Below, in pieces: positions 25,316 through 39,199 of a stretch of DNA of 64,000 bases. The notes beneath the pieces were generated by a model. That model was given only the letters and a program-made list of their open reading frames with translations, did not search any database and had not been told where the DNA came from. The position numbers and the translations under genes are program-made. Source of the DNA: Sindora glabra (taxonomy: Eukaryota; Streptophyta; Magnoliopsida; Fabales; Fabaceae); assembly GCA_020226215.1 (NCBI GenBank), contig CM035231.1:55208876-55272875 (forward strand). The letters are read 5' to 3'. Numbering within the stretch: the first letter of the stretch is position 1; each line of letters opens with the position of its first letter.

Positions 25316-28080
25316 ATTACAGGAGTCAAGTTTTTTAAACAAAATTTAAATTTTTTATTTTATTATACATATTCATATATATTATAAAAAAAATTAAAAG
25401 AAAAGATATAATTTTTTTAAAATTTTAAAATAATAATTTATTTAATATATATATATATTTTTTTAAATTCAAATGCTAGACAAACTAAGAAATAGACTTT
25501 TACACTGTATTTGAAACCGGCAATTTAAGAGAAATTTGTAATTTTTCTAAACATTTGAAATATTGTATAAGTAAATGTCTTGTTTGAGCAAGAGAGGAAA
25601 AAATATCAAAAATACCAAACATGTACTTCAATTGTTTAGAAGAGAGGTTTTAAAATCCCGGCCCCCAGATGACTTTTGAACACATTCCCTTCCTTTATCT
25701 GATAAACATAAACATGATACTTACCCTTTACTCTTCTTTCACGTGATGTTGGTATTAAATCATCAAATAAAAATATGAATTTTTTGATAAAGGCAAAAAC
25801 GTAAATTTTCATTATATTAATCATGCTCATTTTATGTGTGGAGGAAAAATAAATATATTATTTCTTCTTAACAAGAAAATAAAAATATAATCAAAAGAAC
25901 AGGATAATAGCTCGATCATGACATGGAAAATTTAAAAATTAATTTATATAATTATAAAAATATATATTAAAAAATTAATTGAATATTTATCGCATTTAAT
26001 AAGAGAAAGTATTATTCATATTGTTAATAAATTTATATGTTGCATTAATTATTTATTACATAAAAAATAAATTTATAAAATAGATATTTGTAAAGTGTTT
26101 TTTTTTTTAAGTTTCTGTAGTGAAATGAGAAAAGTTTTTCAGCACAAATATAAGTTACCCAAAAAAGTAATTCTTTCAATGAAATGATTTAAAATGAAAT
26201 CACTTAATATTCAATCATTTTAAATTCCTTCAAATTTTTAAATTCTCTATCAAATCACAAACAACCTTCTATTCAATTTAAAATTCAATCATTTTAAATT
26301 CCTTGAAATTTTCAAATTCCCTAAGTGACATTGCACAAATTAAATGTTCTACCAGTAGATATAAAATTCTTTTTATAAATTGTGAAATAAAAGAAAAGAT
26401 ACAGAGATGGGTGTTTTTTGACAAACAACCTTTTATTCAATTTTTAACTAGTGCTTTTTATTATTTAAAAAAATCAACTAATTGATTTGAGTATTTAATA
26501 AATAAGTATTTTCATTATATTGATCAATTTGAAAAAGTTAGGAATCCTAACTTTTTGAAACACTAATCTACATTTAATGTAAAAAGATACTTTTTGTCTA
26601 TAATCATATAATTTTTTATGCTCTTATTTTTTATAAATAAAAAATTTTCAAATTATAATTATTTATTTTTAAAAAATCTAAGACATATAATAAATTATAG
26701 TTTTTTATAATATATATGAAAATTAAATATGTATAATAAATTATATTACAATATGTACAATATAATGAAAAATAAATGAATATAATCAAATCTCTTTTGT
26801 TAAATTGTTTATAAAAGTATATAATTCATTTCATGGGGAATAATATAAAATGTATGGAAAAAAATATTGATATTTGATATAATAATATCTTTTAAAGTGA
26901 AATATAATACATATTAAAAATAATTAATAGGACAATATTTTTTCTTAAAGATAATTTTTTATATTTAGAATATATAATTCATCAATATTTTTAGCGATAA
27001 ATATTAAATTTTATTTTAAAAACAATTAAAAAAATAAATTTAATAGTTATTACATATATAAAAAATACTACAAGAGGCCCTTAACAGTACATTCTTATCT
27101 CTATGATATCCAAAGGAACAAAAGCATATGAATACTAATTGTTTTACTAACGGAAAAATATAATTAAAGCGAGTACTAACAAAATAAATTACAAGTTAAT
27201 TGAATTTTAATGCCTTAAATCACAATTGAATAAAGTAAAAAGTATTGCTAACTATCCCAACATTGTGTGCCGAAAAAGGGGTTTCGAAAAATTATATTTG
27301 TGCGATGAAACAAGTCTCAATCTTAACGTGTTTAATCAACCATGTCTAATGTATTCTATACATTTGGAACTTAAATATTGGTGCAATTCATCCGTGCATT
27401 CAGCATTTTCCTAAAGTAAATCCTAAAACATAAATAAAATGTGTTTCTCTCTACAATAAAATTTGTGTTTAATTAATACGAAATAACGATATAATTTTTT
27501 CTTAATTTGACAAAAGTTGGTCCATGCAAAAAAATGAAGGGATCATGATGTCATATGTTATAAATGCATTAAAAGAATTTAAGATTGCTGGTTCAATTTA
27601 TTTGAAATAAATAAAATTAATATTAGGACTTACGTACATTGGGTTAAAAGAAAAAAAATGTACTAGAGTAGATTGTATTAAACCTGCAATTTTGCACATT
27701 TTTATGATATAAAAGCAGGGAAAGCATCAATGGTGTGGAGCCATGGAGGGGGGGGGGGACCACAGCCATTCAAATCATGTGAATGAACAAATGTCATTGC
27801 CAAGGAAGACACCTCGATAATCGATTTTTTAAAATATAAAGTTATATTTTATTGTGGAGGCTACGAGACCAGCGCGAGAGTGTCAATTCGAAAAATACTC
27901 ATCGTATCATCAGACTTCATTACCAAAAGAAGGCTAACATGAATCACAATAGAATTAATTGATGTCAAAAATATTGGTAAAATTGCCAATTAGGAAATAG
28001 CAGCATGACAGGTTTATTCATGATGAAACTATGGATTTGAAAATCGGGAAGATCACGTCCTGGGCTATCATTTGATCAGG
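25316..28080. other. Non-coding AT-rich region
   Basis: No gene is supported. A phrase beginning TTCAATCATTTTAAATTCCT is repeated at about 26210 and 26285, offset 75 bp. An 11-base G run lies at 27748-27758. Confidence 0.5.
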
Positions 28081-28088
28081 CATTTAAT

Positions 28089-28515
28089 CATGGTTTTGAA
28101 AATCGAATTGCACTAATCGATCGTGAATCGGTTATCAAATTAATTCAATTAAAATCCTTAAATTAAAAATAAATGTGAATTAGTAAAAATGGGTAAGAAT
28201 TAATAGGAACCGATTAAAATCAATTTCAATTAATTATAACAAAGGAATTAGATTTTTTAAAATAAAATTTTTATAATTGTATGATAACTTATGTGTAACA
28301 CATTTATAATTTTATATTAATTAAATTTATATTATTTTTAATTATTTCTGATATAAATTATTTTATTACTTTAAATATATATTATTAATTATTAGTATAT
28401 ATATAATTTATATTTTTAAAATTAAAATCAATTCAACTAATAAATTGATAATTAAATTGAATCAGTGAATTAGTGCTATGCTTAATTGGTGAACAACCCA
28501 ATTTTAAAAATTATG
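28089..28515. mobile_element. hAT-like MITE, 427 bp
   Basis: The left end CATGGTTTTGAAAATCGAAT matches CATAATTTTTAAAATTGGGT on the complement of the right end at about two thirds of positions. The flanks CATTTAAT (28081-28088) and TATTTAAT (28516-28523) match at 7 of 8 bases. The GGTTTTGAAAA start is a familiar plant MITE terminus. No coding sequence. Confidence 0.65.
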
Positions 28516-28735
28516 TATTTAATTGATTATAGGCCATCATTTGTTATAATAAATATATTAAAATTTGCTCACTATAACTCTAGTGTTTTTTCTTGTCAAA
28601 GGGAGGGAGAAGAGTTTGGGGGAGAGGAAATGAGATGGTTAGGATTGAAACACCCAACCTTACGTATCACATTTAAAATGCACAAAGGCATTATCATTTT
28701 TACCACGGGCACCGGCGGTTCTCTGATGTTCGGTG

Positions 28736-28905
28736 TTTGTTATGGTGTCTCTAGGAATTTGGTGTCCGGAGTGGTGTGGTAAAATACAGGTTATTGGATG
28801 AAATTATTAAATTAATATTAAGATTTTTATAATCTCATCTAGTGATTTGTATTTTACCATACCACCCCGAGTACCAATTCCTAAGGGTACCTTAGAATTC
28901 ATCCT
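28736..28905. repeat. Imperfect hairpin repeat, MITE-like
   Basis: A ~62-bp arm starting near GGTGTCTCTAGGAATT (28744) is inverted at about 28840-28905, sharing GGTATGGTAAAATACA. About 40 bp of AT-rich loop separates the arms. The open frame running into it (28486-28782) has no domain and is not counted as a gene. Confidence 0.7.
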
Positions 28906-30867
28906 AAAGTTCATATTTGCACTTTTTACCGGATTCAAGTCATTTGCTGTCGGTTGAGAATTAGAGAAGTCTCAACCATTGTCACCGCGTGGGCCTTGCG
29001 TGTAGGTCCTCTAAACTACAGCAATCCATTGTGCCAAGGGCAAGTATTCGTCCAAATTCTCATATTATCACGACTAACATAAATAATTGCATCTTTTCCA
29101 CATGAATCATTGTATCTTTATTAAATACCAACCCACGTATTTCTTGAATGTAAATTAATATGTTTATGTTTTATAATAGGAATTATTAAATTATTAAATA
29201 TATATATATATTTACACACAAAATTTGAAAATGAAATTCAAATAAAATGTGAAGGAAGCAAAAATTCCAAAGAGCATTATATGTAATTTACATTGAAGTA
29301 GTCTTATCTTTTAAATACAAAGTATCGTATCTATGGAATATAGACTAATATGTCATGAGCACTTGAAAAAGGAAAAATAAAAAAAGGCCCACCCAACATG
29401 AATCGGTGTACGTTTTCATCCTTAATTATGACTCTTCAAAAGAATAATTTTATGGAGTGCTCAATTCTATGGAAAATTGTGTATTTTAATAATTTAATTG
29501 CATTTTTTAAATATCATAACAAATGGTTAAATAAAAAATAAATATAGGATAGGTTAACAATAAAAATACTAAATTACTAAAATTATTGAACTTCTAGTAA
29601 AATTACCCCTTTCTAAATGATATTTCGAGTCTCTCTTAATATATGGATTTTGAACCTTTTATGTCAGGGTGAATTTTATTTCTGGCCTTTTTTTTTGGTA
29701 ACATTATTTCTACCTTTTGAACCATGTAAATATTCAAGAATCGAAACTCCTATAAATTTTAATTTCATCATAGAGGAATTAGTCGATATTACCGAATGTT
29801 TAAACGAGAAACATTTTTTATAAAATATTAAAATAGAAGATATTATTTTACTTATTTAATATTAAATATAAAGGGTTTAAAAATAATTTCTCCTTTTTAA
29901 AAAAATATATTTTCTTTCATTATTATAGTTCTAATTATTATTTTTCAACCACAAATACAGATAGCAAATCACTTTTTCATTATAAATATATAAATAATAT
30001 TTTTATAAAAATGTTTTCAAATAAAAAAATGGATCTAAATATGAGAAATGTGCTTCTCAAATACCATAAGGTTTTAAACGAAAACAAATACCTTCAAGTA
30101 CTTAACATACATTTCGGGATATGAATTTAAATTTAATTTATTATTAATATAAAATAATTTTATATTATTATTTATTTATGTGTTGTATTATTATTAAGTA
30201 TTATTATATCTATTTTATTTTTGATAAAAAATTTAATTAATATTAATATTTTAGTAAGATATTAATTTTTTATTCATTAATTGTGTAAAAAATTTTACAT
30301 TGATAATAAATCAAATTTAAAATTTAGAAATATTCTATACTTGAAAAACATATATTTGAGTAAAAGTTTTGTATATTTTGGTAAAAAATATCATTCATAG
30401 GAATATAATTATAAAAATTATTAAAATGGTAAAAGATGATTAATATATTAAATATGATGAATTTTGTAGAAAATAATATCTTCTTTAAAGGTATTTTCCT
30501 CCCTCGTTATGATTCTAAAATATTTTTTTAATGACAAGTACAAAAACATACAAATTTTTTTTATTTTTATAAAAAATAAAATTTTCCTATAAAAATTACT
30601 TTCTAAAAAAGAATTAAAAAACAAAAACCTGAATCATATATATCATGTAATTTTTTTAGTAGATCAGAGGCCCAAGAAGTATACCTGACTACCGAAGTTG
30701 ACTAATTTTTTAATTGAAAAGAAAATAGAGTATGAATGCATGAAAATACATGAATTCATTTGAGAAATTATTAAACGGTCTCACTATAATATTTTTTCTC
30801 AATTTCATTCAAAAATAAATAAAATTGACAATTGTCAATTTTATTATTCATTCATCAATTTTATGAG

Positions 30868-30935
<68 letters not shown>

Positions 30936-32115
30936 TAAAGTATAATATCTTAATTTTTAAGATATTAAAAATTATAAAATTGATAATATTGGGTAAGACT
31001 TAAATAATTAGAGCATGTAAATACCTCACATTTCAATTTGCATGCAATAAATAAACATCATACATGAAATTAAAAGTTGATTCGGTTTAATATGACCCCG
31101 GCTTTCCTAAGGTGCCGAATACAATTAAGGAGTGAAATAAATAATCATAAATATTAATAAAAAATAAAATAAAAAATAATTATAATTTTTTTACTATGAG
31201 ATAATTATAAATTCTAGTATTTTTTTCTAATTTATTACTCATTAAATTTTTAATTTTCTTACTAATAATTATCATCATTCATCTTACTCTTTAAAATATG
31301 TCATGCGTTTCGGAGGAAAGGAGGTCTTAAGTTCTACTAATAAATGAAGTGAGTTCTACAGTAATTTAATTAAAAATTAAATTATCGATAATTCAAGTAA
31401 TAATTTTAATAGATTTAATTAATAATAAATAATTGAATTTAATTAAAATTACTATTTTCAAGTATTAAAAAATAAAAAATTGTTATTTTTAAATAATCAC
31501 ATTCAATAGTATATAAATAATTAAATAAAAACCCCAATGATATATAAATAATTGAATGAAAACCCAACGCGCGATGTTTATCCACATAAATCAATTCAAG
31601 GATAATTGAGTTTAATCCAAGTTATCCTCTAATTGGCCAGTAAATGAAGGCTTCCAGTGGATGTGCTTGTATCTTTTTATCTGTGGTCCAGATCGCAGGC
31701 TAAGAGATCTGTCAAATCATTCTACTTGCTCCGCCCCACATCTAATCAATGTAGCACAAATAATTTGAAATCGACCCAGTTTTAATTGGATTTCGTTTTT
31801 ATCAATTCTGGTCCACTTATTTATGTCCTGCGAACTGAGCTGTCCTTGTGGCGATGGTGACTAGGGCAGGACTGCAATAGGATATTGCCTTTCCCTTGTT
31901 ATTTCAAGTTAAAAATAAATAAACAAGACTAAATTATCTCACCTTTCTTACCCTGTGTCTGGATCTAATGAAAATGAAGGAGAAAGAAAACTGACAACAG
32001 AAAAAAAGATGGAAAATATTGCTTTCTCCTGATTGACAAGCTGAAAAGATTGAAAGAAAAAAGAAAATAGCAATGAAAACTCATAGTGGGGTCACATTAA
32101 AATTTTCTATCACAT
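28906..32115. other. Non-coding region
   Basis: Mostly AT-rich sequence without a recognised feature. Exceptions are the (AT)n tract at 30870-30931 and a more GC-rich island at about 31565-31880, which shows no convincing reading frame. An alternative Harbinger-like start (TTA then CCCTGTGTCTGG) lies near 31948. Confidence 0.45.
30870..30931. repeat. (AT)n microsatellite
   Basis: A pure alternating T and A run of about 31 units. Confidence 0.97.
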
Positions 32116-33207
32116 TTAGGATTTGTTTTGTTAGGAAGAGAATGGGAAAGAAAGGAAATATGAGAAAAATTATTTTTTTAAGATTATTTGATGGTAAGAA
32201 AAAATAAGAAAAAAAATAAAAAAAAATTAATTGTGTTTGAATAGAGAAAAAAATAAGATAGAAGAGAATTAGATAAAATGATTTAATTTTATTTTAATGC
32301 ATATCAAATTGATAGAAAAAATCTTTATTACATCAAAATAATATTCAAACTTTAAATATTAATTTCATTTACACTTAAAATAATTAATTAATTATAACAC
32401 CAAGCTATCTACTTTTGCAAAATTTTTACAAATTTAATTACTAAATATTAAAAAACACGTGCATAGTATTAATTACATAAATTCAGTGTCATGTGAAGTA
32501 GACATATATAAACTTTTCCCTTCTATAAAAATTGTAAATATAGTAATTACCATTCTTTGTATTAAAACCCTACACTATCAACATTAAAGCATGTCAGTAA
32601 ATGTAATCAAGTAATCCACATAGTTACTCCCATTTCTAAATGTGATTACTTGAACAATTTTCACATCTAATATAACAGAAAATACTCAGAATCCACCAAA
32701 GCAGAACATACATTATCCAATAAAGTTGCTCCTGTTCATGGGATTAATCGATGAAAACTAAAATTATCCATACAGAAATAAAGACAAATACTATAATAGA
32801 TCAAACTGCAAATGGCTTCATATTATACAATACACATTTCTCTAATTAAACATCTGTTCTAAGTCACAACAAGTGGACCAAAGTACTCCTCCACAACATT
32901 TGAAGCAACTGGGTTCTGATAGTGACCTACATGTCAACAAATCAATAAAATTCTAGTTTAGATAGTAATTATGTATGTAAGTATGATGACAGTATTAGAC
33001 ATATTGAAATACTACAATCTTGATCTATTTTCTACATCTACTAGCACAGGTCTACTTGTATTCCATTGACTGCAACTAAAGTAACTTCCTTAAAGAAAAT
33101 TGGTTCTAATCCCCTCATTTCTAACAACTACAACAATTAAAAAGAGAGATACTTTATGTTGGTGACATACATACCTGGAAATATTTTAAAACATGTCTGA
33201 GCAAATC

Positions 33208-34383
33208 TTAGAAGATTCCTGCCTCCTTCATGAGTTGATAGAGAAGACTCCAATGCATCTCCGGTGGCACGCCAAAGAATTTTTGCTTGGCGTTCTCATT
33301 ATCACACAAGAAATTATAGTACTGGAGTCAAAGCTCTTACATCACTCCAATATTTTCTAGCTCACTCCACACCTCCGCAGGGCTATAGTGTTGAGGTCCC
33401 CGCTTTTGAAGCATTGCAAAACCTTCTCTAGTTACCTCAATCTGTGTTTTGGCTAATGCAACCCCTTCCCACATCACCTCAGTTAAGTTATCTATTCCTA
33501 TTTGCATTTTTTCATATCCACTTTCCACTAAATCAATCATAGGAGCTTTCCTTTTGGTTCCTTTAGAGGATGTGGTTCCTTGCGAATGATTTCCTTGGGA
33601 TGGAGTTGAACCACCATATACAGGACTGTATGTATCCTGTAGACCTGCAGAGTTCTGGCCATCATTTCCCAAACGGATATTAGAATCCAACATAGCATCA
33701 AAACAGTCATTCAGGTCAATCTTCTTTCTTTCCCATCGAAACATCTTATCTCTTACACTCTTAGCTCGTGCACTTGTTGCCCTATCCTTCCCAAATAAAT
33801 CCATCGGTTTATCATAGTTATGAATAAAGGTTCTTTTCCACTTCTGAGCTTCTAGTTTCTCCTGTGTATAGAACCATAATCAGTAATCCTCAACACAAAA
33901 TATAAAATGAGTGTACATCAGATGTAGACATTATCATTAATAACTTCAAAATATATGATGAGTGTATAATATAAGTGAACATAATGAGTGTAGTAATTCA
34001 TTAACAATTGCCATTCGATTTACTTATATAAATACCTTTATAATCTTTTCCCAAACCTCTGGCTTTGTTTCAAACATTTGAGTCATAGGATTCCACCCAA
34101 CTCCACTCCACATATGGAATAAATCATAACATTAATGGAAAACTGACTTTAGTGTTTTCAGTATATTTTTAATGTATTGCTTCTAGAATGAGGGTCCGAC
34201 CATTGCCTGCATTGTTTTCACCACAGTGGCATATGCATATGTGGTGAAAGTCCTATTTGGCCTATTCCCCTTATGGACTTCCTCTAACAATGCATCTAAA
34301 AGCATTATATCCATCTCATGTGTCTAACGTAAGTTATCTTTTGTAGAACATTGTCCCTTTTCTGATCTCCGACTCTTAGACAT
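33208..34383 (-). pseudogene. Harbinger Myb/SANT-like DNA-binding protein, second copy, broken
   Basis: The first exon starts at 34383 (MSKSRRSEKGQCSTKD) and meets a stop after about 19 codons, where the related copy has tryptophan (LRW). It continues with MLLDALLEEVHKGNR, FTTYAYATVV and MWSGVGWNPMTQMFETKPE down to about 34040. The second part (33804-33208) begins MDLFGKDRATSARAKSVRDK, then RWERKKIDLNDCF, a Ser/Gly/Thr-rich linker, RKAPMIDLVESGYEKMQIGI, and EVWSELENIGVM with a stop at 33337. The conserved tail FLCDNENAKQKFFGVPPEMH continues in frame to a stop at 33208. It is longer and cleaner than the copy at 4346-5688. Confidence 0.82.
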
Positions 34384-34660
34384 GAATAAACCTGCATATT
34401 GGCACATAGTTCAATGTTTTAAGTACAAAAGTTTAGCACAAGCAAATAACAAATTATGCATGGTCAGATGAGAATGTTGTTGCATCACTCTCGGCTAACA
34501 ATAAAAATATGCATCAATAATTTCTTTATATCATATAAAGTTAACCTCATAACATTCCATATACCAGCTAAGTAACTAAATCATACATTTTTTTTCAAAT
34601 CATGAAGATCCTCATAATTTACGACATACATACATAAATTACATGTCATACAAATCAAAT

Positions 34661-37600
34661 TTACGATAAACTATCTTGGTAATTATTCCACATTTGGGTA
34701 GCTATATTATCCCTTAAAAGTAGTCCTCGTCTGTAATCCTCCTCTGAGGTTCGTGTATCGTGGCCCCTAGGATCATTCGCTAACCCTTGAAGTATTTCAT
34801 AATCCAGTTCTTCTGTCAGACATTCATCAGGGTCAATATCCAATAAAAAGTTATGTAATATACAACATGCAACCACAATGTCAGACATGGTCTAGAAGGA
34901 ATAATGAGGCTCTGTCCCGCTAGTTATGATAGGAAACCTTTTTTTCACCACCCTAAAAGCTCTTTTAATAACCGTTCTCAATTAAACGTGTCAATGATTG
35001 AAAATTTTTTTCACATTTTGGGGACCACGCACTGAGTACTCCTTCAAGTGATAACGTACACCTCTATATGATGTCAACAACCCCCCTTTCAATGGATATC
35101 CTGCATCTCCTAAGTAATATTTACCAACAAAACAAAAGACTTAGATCAATATAAGCTATATCGCATAAATCATAACAAATGTGATGAGCTGCAATTTTAT
35201 ACCACTAATTTTGGTGCTTGATTAAATTATAATGTTTACTTACCTCTAGAAATCTTCAATTTGTCTCCATTCTTGGTTAAGGCATGCTTTAAAATCCTAG
35301 AATCAGATGCAATTCCTTCTTAACCAACTAATATATAAGTGAACTTTATATCAAATGTGCAAGTAGCCAACACATTTTAGGTCGAGAAGTCCTTCCTTCC
35401 TCGGAAGTGAGCGGCATCTCTATTTGAAACTTTCACGCATACATGTGTTCCATCTATAGCTCCAACATAATCTTGTATTTTAATTATTGTAACAGTTACC
35501 ATACGAAAGTGAGTAATACACTTCAACAATTAACTTACATATAACAACTATATGTACATGGATTGTTTACTTACCTTGAAGTAAGGAAAGAATCTTATAC
35601 TGTTAAGTATCTGTGGTGGAAGTTCTGAACCTGAAGGTTAGACTAGGTACTTGCTCTCCAATGATATAATCGCTCATAAAATATTATGAAAATACCCGCT
35701 AATTGTCTCCCCCGATCGATGAAAGAAGAATGATACAATTTTATTCTTGATATTGTGTGATAAAATGTGCAAAAATATACCGACTTGCTCCTTTACTGTA
35801 ACATGTACAGTATCCTTTACCCTATCAGTTTCTCTTAATTTCTCATACAATAAAAGAAAAGCACGAGGACTCATCCATATCATATCACAACATTTATCAG
35901 TTGTCAACAAATTACGCATTAATTGTTCTCGCATTTGATCTCTTTCTCTATCCAATGCATGATTAGGGTAGTGAACAAGTGTTGCTTGTATAATTAATAG
36001 ATGCATAGCATGCACAATGATACATGCAAGTTGCACAGCACATATTTGCCATCATATTTTGTTGAAATTCAGATTATTATATGCAGCGAAAATTTAAAAT
36101 TTGATTCAAATTTTACCTAGGATCCATGCAAAAGACATAGATCAATTATTAGGATTTTACCTATTGGGCATTCATGTTTCTACTGATCAAAACTTGAGAG
36201 AGCGGATGAATCAAACGCCCGTCGAAAGGTACAGCGTCATTACGGTATCTACATAAAGTGAACAACGACCTCTCACCCTCCACGAATTTGTTAGGATGTG
36301 TTTTTTTCTCAAAGATTTAAGATTGGATGTTTTCGAAGTGATTTAGAGTTTGGATAGAAGCTATGAACGTGTTCATCAAAGTGCTGCCCTCAAGTTCCTT
36401 TTTATAGAACTTAGGCAAGTCACAATCCTAGTCCTACTAGGATAATGCCTCCAAAAAATCCTAATCGTACTTAACAACTCATCTTATCCTTATCCTAAAG
36501 ATAATGAGGAGAGATAGGATTTATCTATTAATTATCTAATATTAGATAATAATATTATTTTATAATATAAATATCTTAATATTAGATAATTGCATATAGT
36601 TATTAAATATCAAAATAATATTATCTCATAATATATTTATCTAATAACTGATAATGTAATTATTTAATATTACTTTAATATCAAATAATATCACATAATA
36701 ATAATTTATGTGAAAAATATATTATTATTTAATAATATATATATGCACAAAAATAAGTCCAATTAATTGGATATTAATCTAATTAAAGTTTAATTAATTA
36801 TTATTTTATTTTTACTCATTTTATGTGATCTTATAGGTTTTTACTACATTGACAATGACTTATTATTGAGTCATAGACAGTAAGCGGTATCTAACAATAC
36901 ATCACTACCACTCAAGTAGTAAGAATATCTGTGATTCGACATTCACGTAATACATGATCAATGCTTTGCATCATAATCCCTTTTGTAATAATATCTAAAT
37001 TGAACTGGAGGCATGAAGTGTGTCATCTTCATTAATGTTCAATTTATATTTCTTGATATTGAGTAGACTTAAAATAAATTATTAATATCACATATTAATC
37101 CAATTGAGCATGCCCATGCATTTCTAAGTCTCACTCAATCAAGGGGTTCAAGGATATTTCTCTTTTATATAAGAGTAACAAAATCTCATCTACATCACTC
37201 ACTTCCCTCTGGATGATTCGTGACACATCCAATCAATGCCCTATTCATCATTCTGATTAAAGGTGATATAGGACAATATTAAAGTGAGTAATTCCTCATA
37301 TAGAGAACCGTAGTGATTTCAGGTCAAAGGATTATATGCATCTGTGATCATATGAGAATAACTTATGACATGTCTATCCATGTAATATTCTCATAATGGG
37401 TCAGTCCAGTACATTGTTCACTAACAATGTACTCATGTATTGACTTGATATCACATATCCATAATTCATAATCGTCAGTCACTATATATGTTAGTCTCGA
37501 TGTACTATTATTATCTCTTTCATAATAATACTTAACTAGGGGCATTTTAGGAATAGTAAAACTATTTCAGGGATAATTATTATATTAAGTTATAAATTGC

Positions 37601-37806
37601 ACAAAATTAATAAAATAAAAATAAAATAATATAATAATTACATTGCCTAAAATAAAATATAATATATTATGTATTATTTTAATCATCTATATGATTGGTT
37701 CTTAGGACACACACCAATACATTTGCCATTTCTCTATCACATCAAGGTTAATCAATTGTTTTAATTTCATCAGCTCATCAAATACATTATCATTTTCACC
37801 ATCCAT
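34661..37806 (-). pseudogene. PIF/Harbinger DDE transposase, second copy, split by an insertion
   Basis: The coding start is at 37806 (MDGENDNVFDELMKLKQ...), interrupted after EKWQ by the insertion at about 36053-37720. It resumes with ICAVQLACIIVHAMHL and the N-terminal helices DKCCDMIWMSPRAFLLLYEK down to 35674. The first catalytic aspartate is in GAIDGTHVCVKV (about 35430-35470), the second in YYLGDAGYPLKGGLL (about 35080-35130). The third acidic residue, expected after the NVKKIFNH segment, is lost in a stop and frameshift around 34980-35010. The C-terminal part 34888-34661 is open (MSDIVVACCILHNFLLDIDP to the stop). Several stops separate these blocks, so the protein is not made. The two loci are clearly related but well diverged. 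Confidence 0.88.
36053..37721. mobile_element. Probable solo LTR inserted in the Harbinger transposase
   Basis: About 1.66 kb of sequence unrelated to Harbinger splits the transposase frame. Its likely body runs from TGTTGAAATTC (36060) to ACACCAATACA (37721), with the TG...CA ends of an LTR. It contains the phrase GCATCTGTGATCATATGAGA, which I recall from plant Copia LTRs, and it has no coding sequence. ATTTGCCAT is present on both sides (36044-36052 and 37721-37729), so the two Harbinger halves rejoin in frame if one copy is removed. Nine bases is longer than the 5-bp duplication of LTR elements, and an extra CATATTT lies before TG. The solo LTR label is an inference. Confidence 0.6.
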
Positions 37807-38404
37807 TACTAATGCTGTTGAGGGCATAAAATAGTCAAATCACATGGTCCTAAGCAATTTTGGGACAAATACGACAGAATATAGAAGGTGCCAATTTTAA
37901 CAACTTTTCAATTGTTAATAACTCCAAAATGAAGTAAGATTCACTCATCCCAAACAATAAAACAAATGTTAATTGCAATGCTCTTCTAAAATTATTGCAC
38001 AACACAGTTTTATGGCAAAAAGCACTAATTTGACAAATATCTAGTTATATAGACATGATGATGGGTAGTGCAACAAGGCACACACTGCTTGAGCTTACAA
38101 CATGCTAATCAAATACCTGTAGGTAAATTTCCACTTTTAGCAACAAATGTGATGTGGCTGGTGGTAATATACTCTGCAGTAATAGAAAATGAAGACAATC
38201 ATAAGCAAATTCTCATTAAAAATACATGGTTTCCAATAAATCTAGCACTAAGTAGATCATTATTCTAATTTCCTTGAAATTTTTAAATATACCTATACGT
38301 ATATAAATTATTGACATCTTGATAATCTAAGTAAATAAAAACGACAGATAAGATTTATTATCTCTATAAATACTGAACATTGTGTACACTTTTCTATGAG
38401 AAAG

Positions 38405-39175
38405 GAATTAGGATAAATGTAAAAAAATAAAACAATTCCCATATTGGACAAAGCAAGTCTTATTTTTAAACATGTATCATGTAATTTGTACAAGTTAATT
38501 ATTATAACACATTATTATAACTACCCAAAATTAATTAACACATTGGAAGTTAATTATTTCATACAATATACATTTCATTAATAAAAAAAGACAAATATGC
38601 AAATCTATGGTAAAAAAATAAAATAATTCCCATAGTGGACAAAGCAAATCTTATTTTTAAACATATATCATGTAATTTGTACAAGTTAATTATTATAGCA
38701 CATTATTATAGCTACACAAAATTAATTAACACATTACAAGTTAATTATTTCATGTAATATACATTCCATTAATTAAAAAAATTAAATATGCAAATATATG
38801 TTAAAAATTAAAAGAATTCCCATATTGGACAAAGCAAGTCTTATTTTTAAACATATATCATGTAATTTGTACAAGTTAATTGTTATAACACATTATTATA
38901 GATACCTAAAATTAATTAACACATTACAAGTTAATTATTTTATGTAATATACATTTCATTAATTAAAAAAATTAAATATGCAAATATATGTTACAAATTA
39001 AAATAATTTCCATATTGGACAAAGCAAGTCTTATTTTTAAACATATATCATGTATTTTGTACAAGTTAATTATTATAATACATTATTATAGCTACCCAAA
39101 ATTAATTAACACATTACAAGTTAATTATTTCATGTAATATACATTTCATTAATTAAAAAAATTAAATATGAAAAA
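38405..39175. repeat. 190-bp tandem array inside the Harbinger locus, four copies
   Basis: The phrase CCCATATTGGACAAAGCAAG recurs at about 38438, 38629, 38819 and 39009 (offsets 191, 190, 190) with small changes. Each unit also contains CATGTAATTTGTACAAGTTA and AAAATTAATTAACACATT. The array sits upstream of the transposase start, between it and the element end. Confidence 0.93.
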
Positions 39176-39199
39176 TTATGTTTTTATGTTTTTTTAGAA

